A stretch of 31,893 nucleotides of DNA, from contig JAQIFP010000067.1 of assembly GCA_030141585.1 (NCBI GenBank), forward strand, positions 1 through 31,893, written 5' to 3'. Shown in pieces: positions 1 to 12,945 of this stretch. This DNA comes from Ophryocystis elektroscirrha. Taxonomy: Eukaryota; Apicomplexa; Conoidasida; Neogregarinorida; Ophryocystidae. Numbering within the stretch: position 1 is the first letter of the stretch; each line of letters starts with the position of its first letter. The position numbers and the translations under genes are program-made. Below the pieces are notes generated by a model that was not told the origin of the DNA, did no database searches, and saw only the letters and a program-made list of their open reading frames with translations.

Positions 1-147
1 TGTATATATATGTATATATATGTATATATATGTATATATATGTATATATATGTATATATATGTATATATATGTATATATATGTATATATATGTATATATA
101 TGTATATATATGTATATATGTATATATGTATATATATGTATATATAT
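1..147. repeat. 10-bp TA satellite (TGTATATATA)n
   Basis: About 14 head-to-tail copies of a 10-bp unit, nearly perfect, with the last copies slightly drifted. It runs off the left edge, so its true length is unknown. It lies inside what I read as an intron of the guanylyl cyclase gene, ending at the acceptor at 326-327. The same kind of unit recurs at 905-1040. Confidence 0.95.
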
Positions 148-327
148 AAATATAATTTAATTATATTTACATGTATATTTACTTAATTATAATAAAATAT
201 AATGTATTTTATTAAAAGTATTAAAAAACATTGAAGAGACAAGTACAATTACTTTGGTGGAGTGATTCATTGTGTGAAACTAAATAAAATTATTTAATTA
301 CGTATAATTAATTCAAATTTGATTTAG

Positions 328-2125
328 GAATAATGAAAGACGTAACTCTAATAAAAAATGATTCGTCTGGAAAAAGTTTGATATTGAAGCAAGCAGAAAA
401 AACAAATCATAGCGGAAGTGAAAATGTCGAGTTAAGACCAAGTGTTCTCCAATATTTGTATTCTGGAAATTCCGTAAATATTACAAAATACGGCCATTCT
501 GTTAACGATTTAAAACGAACGTCTACAACAAAGTCTCAATTATACAGCTGCAAAGTAGATTCAACAGAGCCTGGTTTCGAGCTAACAAATAACTCTAGAG
601 ATAACAGCTCAATATCAAATAAATGCTATACTTCTAATAGTATAAAAAAAATGAAACTTTCTAACGTTCTGCACAGTACAGAACATATTGACTTCAATTT
701 CACTAACGAATATGGTAAATACAAATACGTTAAAGTCATGAATAACGCATAATACATTTACACATAAACTCTGGTAAAAAATATAATTTATTGTCTATGT
801 ATGTACGTATATATAAATAAATACAAGTATAAATATTATAGTGCATATATTTTTATCTATATATAATTACAATTATAACTATCACTATATATATATATAT
901 ATAAAGATGTGTATATGTGTATATATATGTATATATATGTATATATATGTATATATATGTATATATATGTATATATATGTATAAATATGTATATATATGT
1001 ATATATATGTATATATATGTATATATATGTATATATATTTGTATATATATGTTGATATATGCATATGTATATATATATATATATATATACATTTACAAAT
1101 ACAAATATGAATATTATTTTGCATATATTTTTATATATATATAAATAAGAATATGATTATCTTTATGCAAATATATATATATTCATAAATATATATATGA
1201 GTATTATTATGCATATATATTTATATATATATTAATACAGATATAAAAATTATTATGCATATATATATATACATTATTTGTCTTATAAATAATATAATAA
1301 TTTTTGAAATATATATATTCAAAGTATTTTTTTATTAGTTACAAAAAACTTGAATCCCATATTCCTAAAGTTCAATAAGTACTTACTAGAGCGAGCATTT
1401 AAAAAAGACAGAGTCAACGACCACAGCGTGTTGATTGGAATGGAGCACTTTTTGATGATCATCATAGTAGGAAATTTATGCATATATATATACATGTCAG
1501 CTGGTATTTTGCTTAGATACACTTATCTATCAAAACCATTTAATTATTGAAGAAGCCCAGTTTACGTTATACTTCCACTTTTCTCTAATATTTTTTTGGT
1601 CTGTACTATGGGCTTTATTTCGCTACAGAGATAGTTCCGAAATAAAATCTTTTATACCAAAACCGATATTGTTTGGATTGATACAGTTTGGAGCATTTTT
1701 CACAATCATAGGATTTGCCATATTGGGCATAGAGCAGAGAGAGTAATTGCAACTTTATTATTAATTCTTTTGTCTTCTTTCAGAATAAGTGATGTGAACC
1801 AGACCACTGTTTTACTTCGGAGCATTGTCGGCAATATTATATTGGTCTTGATGCTTCATTTAAATGTTGCTTTATCTTTTACCAGACTACTGTTTTTCGA
1901 TATTTGCATATGTTTAGTATTTCTTATCTATTTTAGCCAAATTATACCTGACCAACTGAAAATAACTTCTTTGCTTCCTCTTATATTAAGGACTTTATTG
2001 ATTGCCCTTACCACTGTATACACTATGGTAATTACACTTAGTCTTTTTTTCAATATTATGCATATATAATATAGCTCTATAGTATTTTTATACACATATT
2101 TTTATTAGTATATTGCCATTTAAAT

Positions 2126-2173
<48 letters not shown>

Positions 2174-3582
2174 TCAAGTATTTTTATAGACATTTAAACA
2201 ACATAAAGTGTATTAATTAAATGATAATTTATAGTACTGCTTATAATTATATGTGCTTATCAATATTTTAGGAAAGACTAAAGCGTAGAACATGGTTGAG
2301 TCAAATATATATGGAAAACTCTAAGGATAAAGCAAGAGAACTTCTGCATTCTATGCTTCCTGAATTTATTCTAAATGAGTATCAATCGAATCAGCTACAA
2401 TTAGCTTATCGTCATACAGGAATGAGTTTCTTATTTTCTGACTTACAGGGTTTTACAAAATTTGCAGGAAATACAGACGCTATAAAAGTTGTAGATTACT
2501 TGCAGAAATTATTTGGTTCCATCGACCGTAAAACCGCGCAATTAAAAATATTTAAATTGTGTACCATTGGTGACGCATATGTGGCTATAACTGAGCCTGT
2601 TTCTGAGCATAATACAGCATTCAAACCCGCAACCGAAGCTTTTAAACTTATTGAGTAAGCTTGCGTGATTAACCCCCCATTAGACTAGGAAATTTTATTA
2701 TAAGAAGAGTTCGAGAAGTCAAAATTGACGAGGAAGAAGTATTTAACTTCAACGTTCGAGTTGGTTTGCATCATGGTTCTTTTGGTGGTGGAATTATCGG
2801 CTCTGGACGTATTCGATACGACATTTGGGGAGTAGATGTGGTCATTGGCAATTTAGTTGAAACTTCCTGTATTATACAAACCATAAATGTGTCTGAACCT
2901 TTCAAAAATCTGATTGAAACCGAACATGCAGAGTAAGTTGATTAACTTATTTGAACATTATCATTCTTACATGTTCAACTATAGCTGAACCATATCATTG
3001 TACAGCTATATGTCTACTCTATTATATTATTAGCTTTATTATTAATAATATAATAATAAAAATAATTTATATTATGATATATATATATATTTATATATGT
3101 ATACATATATATATATATATTTATTAAAAATGAACTTTCCCTAAAAATGTCTATTGTATAAATCATGCAGTTTATTGATATTATGAGTAATAAACTACGT
3201 AATTCGCTCTATTTTAATTTTATATATATATATATATTTATATATATACATATATATAAATTACATATATATATGTATATATACATATATATATATATGA
3301 TTTGCTTTTAAGTACTAAATATGTAGTTTATAAACACCTATATTACTATATTAGTATATATATATATATTATGAATAAAAAAGCTAAATGGATCTAAGTT
3401 TTATTTGCATAAAAATCTGTATTTAATCAATTTTTTTTAGTAAGCTGCAATTTCGATATAATACCACGATAACCCTTGGTGATATTAACGTTAGGACATT
3501 CGTAATGAAACTTGTTGATCAAAATCAAAACCACCTTGTTGTATCAAATAAATTAACCACTAGGAAATCTTTATACATTTAG
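328..3582 (+). CDS. Guanylyl cyclase, C-terminal part (linker, membrane segments, C2 catalytic domain); 5' end outside window
   Basis: Makes cGMP from GTP at a membrane; in apicomplexans this enzyme feeds PKG and Ca2+ signalling. Exons by phase matching: 328-714, 1339-1466, 1501-1742, 1784-2027, 2272-2654, 2684-2932, 3441-3582 (stop TAG 3580), 590 visible residues. The first exon is a Ser/Asn-rich linker. Exons 2-4 hold about five or six hydrophobic segments (for example around [13 protein letters not shown] and [13 protein letters not shown]). Exons 5-7 hold the cyclase fold: [14 protein letters not shown], the metal-binding [10 protein letters not shown] and TIGDAYVA aspartates, then the [15 protein letters not shown] strand. 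In that last motif the Asn and Arg that stabilise the transition state are V and L, so this half should bind metal and needs the other half for catalysis, as known for the swapped C1/C2 order of apicomplexan guanylyl cyclases. The usual N-terminal P4-ATPase-like half would lie to the left. An adenylyl cyclase is less likely because of the membrane block. Confidence 0.87.
715..1338. other. Long intron of the cyclase gene with TA satellites
   Basis: Donor GTAAATAC follows TAT-G at 714 and the acceptor TTTATTAG ends at 1338; both sides are phase 1, so the frame continues. It holds a 10-bp satellite at about 905-1040 (same ATATATATGT unit as at position 1) and looser TA tracts to 1280. Open frames here on both strands (853-1144) are Tyr/Ile strings read out of the satellite and are not genes. 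Confidence 0.8.
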
Positions 3583-3659
3583 TTTTTTACAATATTTTTC
3601 ATATATTAGCTTAAACTTATAACTAACAGGAATAACCATTAATTTATTAATAATGGTGA

Positions 3660-5372
3660 ATGAACTGTTTAGGATGTTTATATAATAATTTGACAGAGGA
3701 TAAAAAATTAAAATACAATTTTTATGACTTATGTCAAAAAAGACTACGTTTACAATACATACCTAAAAGTTTATTTACGCGGTGGATTTTACACGCATCT
3801 TCATGCAGTGCTGATTCACTAGGGTCAGATGTAAAAACCCGTATACGTAATAACGGGTTTTCTAGTGAATTATATTTGGAGCTAGTAGATGCTTTACCAT
3901 ATCATTTATTGATACCTAGGGAAATAAATAAAAACACTATATACCTTGTATTATTAGATGCGGTTTATAGTGTGAAATATTTATTGGATAAATATTCGAA
4001 CAGTAGTACCGAATTACAGCATACAAAGAAGCAAAAATGTATTCCATATATGATAAATGCGTGGAACTTATATGATTTCTGGAACCCATTTCACGCTAAA
4101 TTATCCATAAAGTGGTTTCAAGATGCCATTTCAGTCTTATCAAAAGTATGCACATATCTAGAAAGCGTATTAATTATAATAATAATAATAATAATACAGG
4201 GATAATTAATGATTTTTTATTGAGAATTATAGCTTATAGACAATAGCAGTCAAATTATAACTTAATTGAGCAATTATAAATATACTTGATAGCGTGACAT
4301 AATCCTATAGATTGATTATAATACATAATTTGAATGTGTAGGTAATTGATTTAAAAGAAAGACCTACGGAAATTACAGAAAATGTAATTTCCGTAGCTGA
4401 AAAAGTATTGGATACTTTGCCTTTCATAGCTCTTCCTCTTTCCATCAATCGTGATATACAAGACACTGTATACAATGGATATGTACAATATGCGTCTTCA
4501 ATTAAATATGATAACAAGAAAAACCTTTTTTTAAATAGTAATACTATTTTTGTGAACCCCGAAGTTGTTAATTACCGAAAACTTCGCTGTTATTTGCGCC
4601 TTATGCGACGAGCAATTGTCATTGATAAATTGGATGATGATTTAATTCATTTATGTAGTGACCTAGAACTTATGCTAAATGAATATAATATTAATACTGT
4701 AACCAATGATTGTCATTGTGAAAAGTTTTTACTGATTAAATTATATGATGAAGGAAGTACAAACATAGAAGAAAAAAGTGTAAATTTTTTCCTTTTGGAT
4801 AATAAAGATTCTTTAAAATCCAATTTATACTTTCAAATTGAGTCTGCCATGGTGTATAAACCTAAAATAAAGCTGACAACAGACACGTATATTATTCGGA
4901 AACTATATAAACAATATAATGGACGTAATTTTTTTTACCATGTCGTTTATCTATTGTGCCGCTATAATTTATTATTGTTAAAAGAAGCTAATGGCTTTCA
5001 TTCAGCAATACCTTCTCAAGTATGGAATCTTATTAGAGATATATTAAAAATTGAATACGAATGCTTTGCCTCTCCGTTTAATAACACTTTAGATAAATAT
5101 TTTTCTATATACCCTGATATAGATAAATTCTTTGGATCCCAAGGTAAATTTATATATTAGATGGACAAAATATGAACACCTACATTATTCAAGGTTTATA
5201 CATTATTAAAAATATAAAGTTTTCACCTTAATAATTTAAATTATATTTTTACCGTTATATATATACCCTCATATAATAAGTATTGAACTTGTAATTATAG
5301 AGTACTTGTAATATGTCTATATGTATTAGTGGAATAATCAAAAATTATATAAAGGATTATAATTGAGTTGTT

Positions 5373-5421
<49 letters not shown>

Positions 5422-6023
5422 TATTACATTACTAATGTAGTATTATAATTTTAATACCCACAAACTTTCATATAACTATTTTAGGTTCGTTTTTTGATCA
5501 AAAACTGGTAATAAAATCAGGTTCATACGAATTAAATCCTCCATTTACGGATACTTTCTTAACTAAAACGCTTAAAATACTATACGGATGGTTGAAGTTC
5601 TCTACAGTAAAAAAACTAGCAAAAATAGACAAGGAATTGGTGGAAGAATTTACATGGTTATTTGACATACACGAAATCACTGATATACAGCTAAATTTAT
5701 TTATGGAGCAAATGTTGAAATGTCCATTAAGCTTCTTTGTAGTAATACCTTACTGGAATCAAGAAGACTGCCAGTACATGTCCATACTAGAGAAATTAAA
5801 TCCATTTTGTGTTGAAAAAGTAAAGATATTGAAGAATGAACATTTATATTTAAATCAAGAAAAGACATATATGGCTAATACTATAAACTGCAGCGAACCT
5901 ACTTTATATTATTCGCCTTGTGATACTATTATACATATATTTCAAAATGAATGGGGATCTCAATTATGGCCATTAAATGCAGATTTTGCGACCCAGATTC
6001 TCAATTGTTGGCAGTTTAAATAA
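3660..6023 (+). CDS. PCIF1/CAPAM-type mRNA cap-adenosine N6-methyltransferase
   Basis: The family methylates N6 of the first transcribed 2'-O-methyl-adenosine next to the mRNA cap, using S-adenosylmethionine, in the nucleus. Exons 3660-4145, 4342-5143, 5485-6023; 608 aa; phases 0 and 1 match. Family hallmarks in order: ECFASPFN (about 395-410), then FPD-like IYPDIDKFFGSQG ending exon 2, SFF, then the catalytic NPPF box at residues 447-450 within SYELNPPFTDTF, and PLSFFVVIPYW (about 510) followed by a C-terminal strand with IIHIFQNEWG and W-P. Human PCIF1 starts with a WW domain that binds the RNA polymerase II tail; none is visible here and the protein is about 100 residues shorter. The start is the first ATG in frame; an ATG at 3653 is in another frame and stops after ten codons. 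The gene follows the cyclase stop by 77 bp on the same strand. Confidence 0.86.
4146..4341. other. Intron 1 of the PCIF1-type gene
   Basis: Donor AAA|GTATGC at 4146 and acceptor GTGTAG ending 4341, both phase 0. Reading through would give a run of isoleucines from (ATA)n at 4170-4195 and then a stop, which supports splicing. The second intron of this gene (5144-5484) carries a TA tract at 5380-5412. Confidence 0.75.
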
Positions 6024-6353
6024 ATTGCGTGTTAAATCTCATTAAAGTATTACTATGCTGATATAAGGTAATTATTGATATATGACAATTAACTATTATT
6101 CGCACTTTATTCAATGATTTATTAAGCACTACATAAAATTGCTGTTATATAAACGTGCAGCATTATTGATGACAAAAATAAGTTGTATTTAGTATTGCTA
6201 TAAATAACTTATTCTATGTTTATTATTACGCTATAGAGAATAAAAGTGATAATATAAACAGTACGTACTTATATAAATTTATTAGTATGTATAATAACTT
6301 ATTTTTTTTATGAGTCTAAGTATAATAATCAACAAATATAAATTTTTTTACAG
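6024..6353. other. Intergenic or 5' leader, no gene recognised
   Basis: About 330 bp of AT-rich sequence between the methyltransferase stop and a likely splice acceptor (TTTTTTTACAG, ending 6353). A short 5' exon of the next gene could be hidden here, but I could not find an ATG exon with a matching phase. Confidence 0.5.
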
Positions 6354-6596
6354 CTAGCCATCATCTATATATATATTGCATGCGTACTATTGTGGAATGT
6401 TAATATATATAGAGAAATGAATGAACCTTTTTTGACATCAAACGAACCAGTCGTAGTAAATGAAAGACCCACTAATTCTTTTAAAGAGCAGATTCGCTTG
6501 TATTGGCTCGATTTCAGCGTATCAATTCTAATAGGGATTGTAGTTGGATATATAATTCTTAAATTAATGATGTATGTCTTTGACGCCCTCGATTAA
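6354..6596 (+). CDS. Small membrane protein, function unknown (5' end uncertain)
   Basis: I do not recognise it. The open frame runs from the acceptor at 6353 to TAA at 6594. If translation starts at the first ATG (6418), the product is 59 aa: a polar N-terminus (MNEPFLTSNEP), a short basic stretch (FKEQIR) and one strong membrane helix, SVSILIGIVVGYIILKLMMY, near the C-terminus, which looks tail-anchored. If the upstream exon part is used, a second hydrophobic segment (LAIIYIYIACVLLW) precedes it, giving a two-helix hairpin; that form needs a further 5' exon to supply the ATG. It is tail-to-tail with RPS11, with only 16 bp between the stops. Confidence 0.55.
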   Translation, partial: LAIIYIYIACVLLWNVNIYREMNEPFLTSNEPVVVNERPTNSFKEQIRLYWLDFSVSILIGIVVGYIILKLMMYVFDALD

Positions 6597-6612
6597 AAAT
6601 GAAAAAAAAAAA

Positions 6613-7056
6613 TTAAAACATCTTAAATTGCTTTTTAGAAGATCCGTAAATTTGATTCTTTTCCACTTTTAAAACATTGAATGTTACAGTTTTTGACAAT
6701 GGACGACATTCTCCAACAGTGACAATATCTCCTTCCTTTACATCAAAGCAGGGGGAACAGTGTACAGATAAATTTTTGTGTCTCTTTTCGAAACGATTAT
6801 ATTTTCTTGAATAGTGCAAATAATGGCGTCTTATAACTATTGTTTTTCTCATTTTTGTCGATACAACCATTCCTCTAAAAAAATCAGTTTAACAAAATTC
6901 ATAATTTTTCTATAATTAGTCACGCATTGCAAGTAGTAACATTATTTATAAGTTTACTATTTGTATATAAACAAATTATATATATATATTAAAATTATAT
7001 AATTATGTAAAAAAATGTATATACCCAAATCCATATATATATATATGTATATATAA

Positions 7057-7124
<68 letters not shown>

Positions 7125-7559
7125 TTATAATTTTTTGTAAATTAATATAATAATTCATAAATCAAAGAATAAATATATAAAATGTCTATCTTTTAAAGTT
7201 TTAACTATACTAAACTATATTCTTTGTTCTAACAAAGCAAACTTGTATATATTATCAATTATACAAAAACGGTATAAATTTAGATCTTACTTCAATATAC
7301 GGCCTCTAATAGAAACATTTCCCGTAAATGGACATTTTTTGTCGATATAAAGACCTTCCTTGGCTTCTTTAGGGATAGGAAAACCCATACCAACATCCTT
7401 GAACCATCTGGCATTTTTTTTCTGTAGTTTCTTTTTGGAATTTAAGAACACATTTGGTTGTTTTTGAAAAGATTTTTCGTGCTACAGCATATTTAAAAAA
7501 AAAAGAATAATTTTTTATACCTGTGTTTCCAATATTTGGGCAAAATTGACGGGAGCCAT
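6613..7559 (-). CDS. RPS11: 40S ribosomal protein S11 (uS17)
   Basis: Component of the small ribosomal subunit that binds 18S rRNA. Three exons on the minus strand: 7521-7559 (ATG, 13 codons), 7291-7481, 6613-6874. The joined protein is about 163 aa, normal for eukaryotic S11. Family signatures: N-terminal APVNFAQ, the middle block [23 protein letters not shown], then the uS17 core [30 protein letters not shown], and [16 protein letters not shown]. The intron of 39 bp (7482-7520) is of the small class; the other (6875-7290, 416 bp) holds TA satellites and one copy of a 154-bp block also found in another gene's intron. Divergent from the ferlin gene, with 616 bp between the starts. Confidence 0.97.
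6883..7036 (-). repeat. 154-bp duplicated intronic block, copy A
   Basis: Lies at the 3' end of RPS11 intron 2, its edge only 8 bp from the splice acceptor at 6875-6876. It matches 15319-15472 over 154 positions with a single difference (T at about 6905, C in copy B). It includes a locally more GC-rich core, TCACGCATTGCAAGTAGTAAC, and a short TA tract. Beyond 7036 both copies run into different TA satellites. Confidence 0.93.
7037..7125. repeat. TA microsatellite in RPS11 intron
   Basis: A tract of TA dinucleotides broken by regular TGTA and AAATA steps, directly next to copy A of the 154-bp block. Confidence 0.85.
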
Positions 7560-8175
7560 TATTTTTGTAGATGTACAGGTTTTAGTACTGAACAGAAAAA
7601 ATAACTAGGGACAGAAGGAGTAACATAATTCTTATTTTGATTTATATTAAGTTTATATTCTAAATTAATTACTTTAACAAAAATAGCTTTCTATAAAAAA
7701 AAATTCTTTGAAACATAATTTTTTTTAGTATATATATACGTTACATAATTTATACTAAAATTTGTGTGTTAAACGAATATTTATCAATACGTTCAATTAT
7801 TTGAGCTTATTTAGAAAGCATCAATTAATTTTAAGCGTAAATTTATATATTTAAAACAAAAATAAAATTTTTTGCTAATAATACAGACAAATATATAAAA
7901 ATAGAATATGGATTGCACTTTGCGTATATGTAAATATGACCACATTTATTGATATTCAATAACAATTATTTACTTGATTTACATTCAATATAATATAAAT
8001 TTTTTTGAAAATAATAAAGAAGCCCCTCAATATTAGTAATTTGTATTAGAAATTATTGACTTATAAATAGTGTTATTGAAGTTTCGGAGCTATAATACAA
8101 GCTGAACCTTTTAAGATTATAAAAATTACATAATTTTGCATGTTAAATTAAACCTACCACTTTTTTCTTGATGTG
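7560..8175. promoter_or_regulatory. Shared upstream region between RPS11 (-) and ferlin (+)
   Basis: 616 bp with no supported gene between two divergent start codons. It must hold both promoters. I see poly-A/T tracts and no motif that I can assign. An open frame on the minus strand at 8143-8334 is a mirror of ferlin exon 1 and not a gene. Confidence 0.5.
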
Positions 8176-9117
8176 ATGTTTACCGAAGAATTCTATCGCG
8201 TTGTCGTAGAATTTATAGAAGTTCAGGGGCTTGTTTGGCCTGCAATATCTAGTCAAAAAAAAAATACACAAGCAGTTGCAAAACTCCCAAGCCCTATAGT
8301 TGAAATTCGCGTCGGCGGTTAGTAATTCATGCATGCATTTTTATTTAACAACTATATTACTAATATAGTTTTTTTAAATTGCTATATTTTGCAATAAATA
8401 TAACAAACTAACTTGTTTAGGTAAATCCAGATGGACATCCACAGAAAAACCTACAGCATCTTTCATTTTGAACCGATTATTTGTTTTCAAAGATATTCCA
8501 TTTTCTGAGCGAATTGAAGCCAAAGTATATCATCAAGGAGTTTTAACAAGGGAACTCATTGGAAGGTAAATAAGTCCCACATAGTACAAATTGAACAGCT
8601 ATTCAACGACTCTTGAAGCTATAAGATCATTGCCCAATAACTGCTGCCGTGCAACATCTTTTCCTATTAGAATTCCAGATAAACCTTCTGAACCTAGAGG
8701 CTTTATTCGTTTATCTATACGTAATTTGATAAATTCTGTTATATTCTATTAAGATGTCTTGAAAGCAGGAGAGTTAATGGAGGAAAAGCAGGAGGCTATT
8801 GAAAGTTCTGTTAGAATAGCTCCAGTACAAGACTTATCTTTATTATATAAACCTCATTATATTTTATTGTCTATATATCAGTAAGTCACGTTTTTTAAAT
8901 ATTTAATTTTTAATATAATTAATATTTAATTAATATTTAATATAATATGAAATTGTTTGATTAATTTTTATTTACCGAGCATATAAACACCAATCAGTTA
9001 ACCTATGCATATTCATGTGTCTTTAATGGATAATATGACTTTCTAAAATAAATAATATATTTATAAGCATATATACTAACCTCTAAGTCTTAAGTAACTA
9101 CATAAGCATAGCAAAAC

Positions 9118-9180
<63 letters not shown>

Positions 9181-12100
9181 GTATAATATGTATTAAACTA
9201 TATATGCAATTGACAAACTTATATTTTAGAGTTATATTTTATATAACACCTGTTCAGAGGTCAAGATATAATGCAAGCAAAGTTGACAGCAGATACGCCT
9301 CTACCTTCTCCAAGTATCAGTGTTAGATTTACAGATTCAATAATTTCAACTTCATGTAAATTGACAACAGTAAACCCTGTATGGAACGAAATGCTAAGAA
9401 TACCAACTGTAAGCAGGTTTTAACGTTTCGAATATATACAGACTCTCCCAAATCCAGAAGATAATATAATACTAACTTTAATGAATAATAATGAACCTGT
9501 TGCTTCCACTACTTTAAGGTTCAATTTATATGAAAACATGTCTTTTCAGTTTACAATCCGTTATCAATCTCAACTGGGAACAACCTTCATTTATCAATTT
9601 TTATACTACTCAAGAGCTTGCTAAAAAACCTGCACAGTTTAAATTTGCAATTTTCGAAACCTTGTTTGATTTTGGAGCTCAAGATGAAGGAACGGAACCC
9701 CTTATTAACGATTATGTATATTTAGGCCGTATTTGCATATCGGCGCTTGTTGTATATCATAGCAACCCAACAGGTAATAATTCTGTGTTCTGTTTATAGT
9801 TATTACATATATTGACATACATATATTTCGATATATAATAATTGTAATCTCATACTGTTTATATATACCTTGATTATTGAGTATAAATATCTGATAAATT
9901 GCACTTATGCATAGATATTATACCTCAGTAAACGATACTATCAAAAATATTCTCATAATATGCCTTAACTGTAGCTGCTCATTCGATTCCAGTAAACCCA
10001 GTTTCCTCTATTCAATTAGAGCAATACACATTATGGATATCGTTGATGGAACTAGCAGGAATTCAAACAAGACCTCATGAAATACTTGTAACTGTATCTC
10101 ACGGAGCCGAATGGTCTCATTCTATATCGCCAAAGAAAGAGAACTTGGGTGCTCTTGCGTTTGATATAAATGAAGTATGTTAAAAAAAATCACTAAAATA
10201 TTGCATATTAATTTCAAAATGGGAATTTATATAGTTAAAAGTTTTTTTTCAAATTAAAATATAATCATTGTGATGCGGGTTTTGTTACAAAATATTTTAT
10301 ACGAAAAAATAAGCTATTGATGTTTTATATTCAAATTTAAATATAATATAAGATAATTACAGAAAATTTATTAGTTTTATAGTTTATATTGATAGAATAT
10401 AATATTTAAACAATTATAATATTATTATTTGCCATATCATATATAAGCTGATGTTTATAGGGTCAATTACCTGCACTTCAAACTGGTCTCCCAGTAAACT
10501 TAAAGCAAGCACCTAACATTATTATACAAGTATACATATTAATAAGTCGTCGCGATATTTGGATGCAACTAGCAGATGCAAAAAAAAGCTTAATCGCTTA
10601 TAGCAGCATTCCTTTATCTGAAGTTTTGGATTTTCGTCAAGGCTCAGAGCAATGGTTTGACTTAACTATTGTGAATCCAAATTTATTGAAAACTGTACCC
10701 CATTCGCCACCAATAAGCATTTTATCATCAATTTCTTTAAGTCGAACTGCCGATTTAGAAGTAATACACTTTTAAAAGTTTATTCGTACATTAGAGACTA
10801 GCTATTACTCGTATGGTTCCCAAGCAAAGAGAAATAAGAAGTTATCAGTTTACTGGAATATGTTACCAAGCTTTTAATTTGCCTGTATTCCGATCAACTT
10901 TTCCTATGCCCCACATACGCATGCGTTTAGGAGGGGTTTCCAAAGCTTGTCGTGCATTAGGAAAAACTATTCATCCAGACTGGTAATATTAGTTCCTTGA
11001 AATGACGTGGTTTATTGTAGGAATGAAGCCATTACATTTCAATGTACTTTACCAGCAGATCTAAGTTCAACAAGAGACTTAGAAGTCCAGGTATGCATTA
11101 AGCACCACAATTATATATATATATATATATATATATATCAACATTTTGTATAACATTAAATTAATTATTAAATAAATAATTAATTTTGGCAACAGGTTGT
11201 TTCCCATAATGTAATACTAGGAAGAATATTGCTACCCGTTCCGTATCTAACTTCAGACACAGCAGAAAAACCTAAATGGTAAATTTGATAAGAATTTAAA
11301 TGTTTAGGTATACATTCAATACTGGAGGAAGATTGCATTATAATACAAAAGTATTACTGGCGTTTAAACTTAAACCCATAGATATGAATGAAAACCCTAC
11401 TAACTTAATTACAAAATTCGAAAATTTTGCTTTACCTAGCTTATCATGCACAATTCACTTATTTCTTTTAGGTAATAAGAAAAATTGCAATATAAGGAAT
11501 ATGCAGGGTATCGTTTATTCTCTGATAGGTTAGAGGGACAAACTGAGCATTTCAAGTTACGTGCGGAATATGGAAGAAAGTCTGAAAACCCACAGGAACG
11601 TCTTTGGAGCGAGACAATAGTACCAAGTAGCTCAAGTGAAGATATTTTTTCTGTCAATCTTTCCAAAAGCTTTGAGATCAAATGCTTATTAGCAAAATCC
11701 CATACTCCTCAAGTAAATCAATATCCCTAGAAATTTATATTTAGGCCTTTATTGAACTACGTTTAATAGGAAATAAAAGCGAGGCTGGTATTGCTTATCT
11801 TCATGTAACTCCTCATATTCCTTGGTTAACTGATTCCGCAAAAAAAGCGGTAATGCTATCTTTTCTTCTAATATATATATATATATATATATTAATAAAT
11901 AATTATATGCATGTACCTTTTATAATTACAACAATTATTATTAATATCTCAACGTAGATATACTCAACCATACAAGTCATATTATTTATAATATATATAT
12001 ATATATATATATTAAGTTTTGAATAAATTAAATAATGTTTCAGATTACCTCAGAATTTTTTTACCAATCAGATATGATTCCAGAGCTAATTAGTATACCT

Positions 12101-12380
12101 CAAAAAGCGCACACCGAAAAACAAATTTTACCTATGTACGATTTAATCTCTAACGTAAATAATTCATGAAATAAATTATTATTTCGCAGGCTTCTCAAAC
12201 AACTAGTCGTACAAATGAACCCTCAGCTAAAGTATGTGTTTGAATTATTTGAAGAAGAATTGTTTAGGCAAACGGAAACTATTATTTTGGACAGTTAGAA
12301 GAATACGTTTCAGATTCCATCAATAAGCAACTTGAGTAAGTCTGTTTGTTTTATTTGCTATACTCATAAATATAGATTAA

Positions 12381-12426
<46 letters not shown>

Positions 12427-12914
12427 TTTATCTTACCCTATTATTTTGGCTATTTTTATACATATAATTATGATAGCTTGAGTAATAGTTTCATCCATAA
12501 TTATTATGAACATATTATATATATAGTTTCTTTATATAATTAATTGAATAGTAACCCATCTTCTTGGCATGAATTATTAAATAACTTGGAGTGGCTGCCA
12601 GAGATACCTGAAACTAATGATTTACATGTAATATTCAAAATGAATTTTAATAAATTATTAAGGAATTGTCATTCAACTATGAGCGGACAGTAAATTACGA
12701 TATGCTTCCATATCAAATATTACCCATACTTGCACCTACTCACTCAGGATCTACAGTTGAGAATGCTGCTGTTATTGGACTCATGAAGGCCCGCTGCTTA
12801 GTAACAAGAACGGAGCCTGAAAGCGCGTAAGCAATACTCATTATATGCTTGATCGATCATATAATAGTCAAATATTTGTTCTCCAATTGATTAATTCAAT
12901 CTATTACATATATA

Positions 12915-12945
<31 letters not shown>

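Noticed and set aside
853..1144. Three overlapping open frames rich in Tyr and Ile on both strands
   Set aside because: They are translations of the TA satellite; there is no codon bias or non-repetitive sequence.
1503..1515. A possible 13-bp intron in the cyclase gene
   Set aside because: A 34-bp intron at 1467-1500 restores the same frame and fits the usual size and a better acceptor.
6883..7036. Box C/D or H/ACA snoRNA in the duplicated block
   Set aside because: No C and D box pair or hinge-plus-ACA arrangement could be found by eye; kept only as a hypothesis to test.
8143..8334. Minus-strand open frame of 63 codons
   Set aside because: It mirrors ferlin exon 1, whose plus-strand product has clear C2 strands and correct phase.
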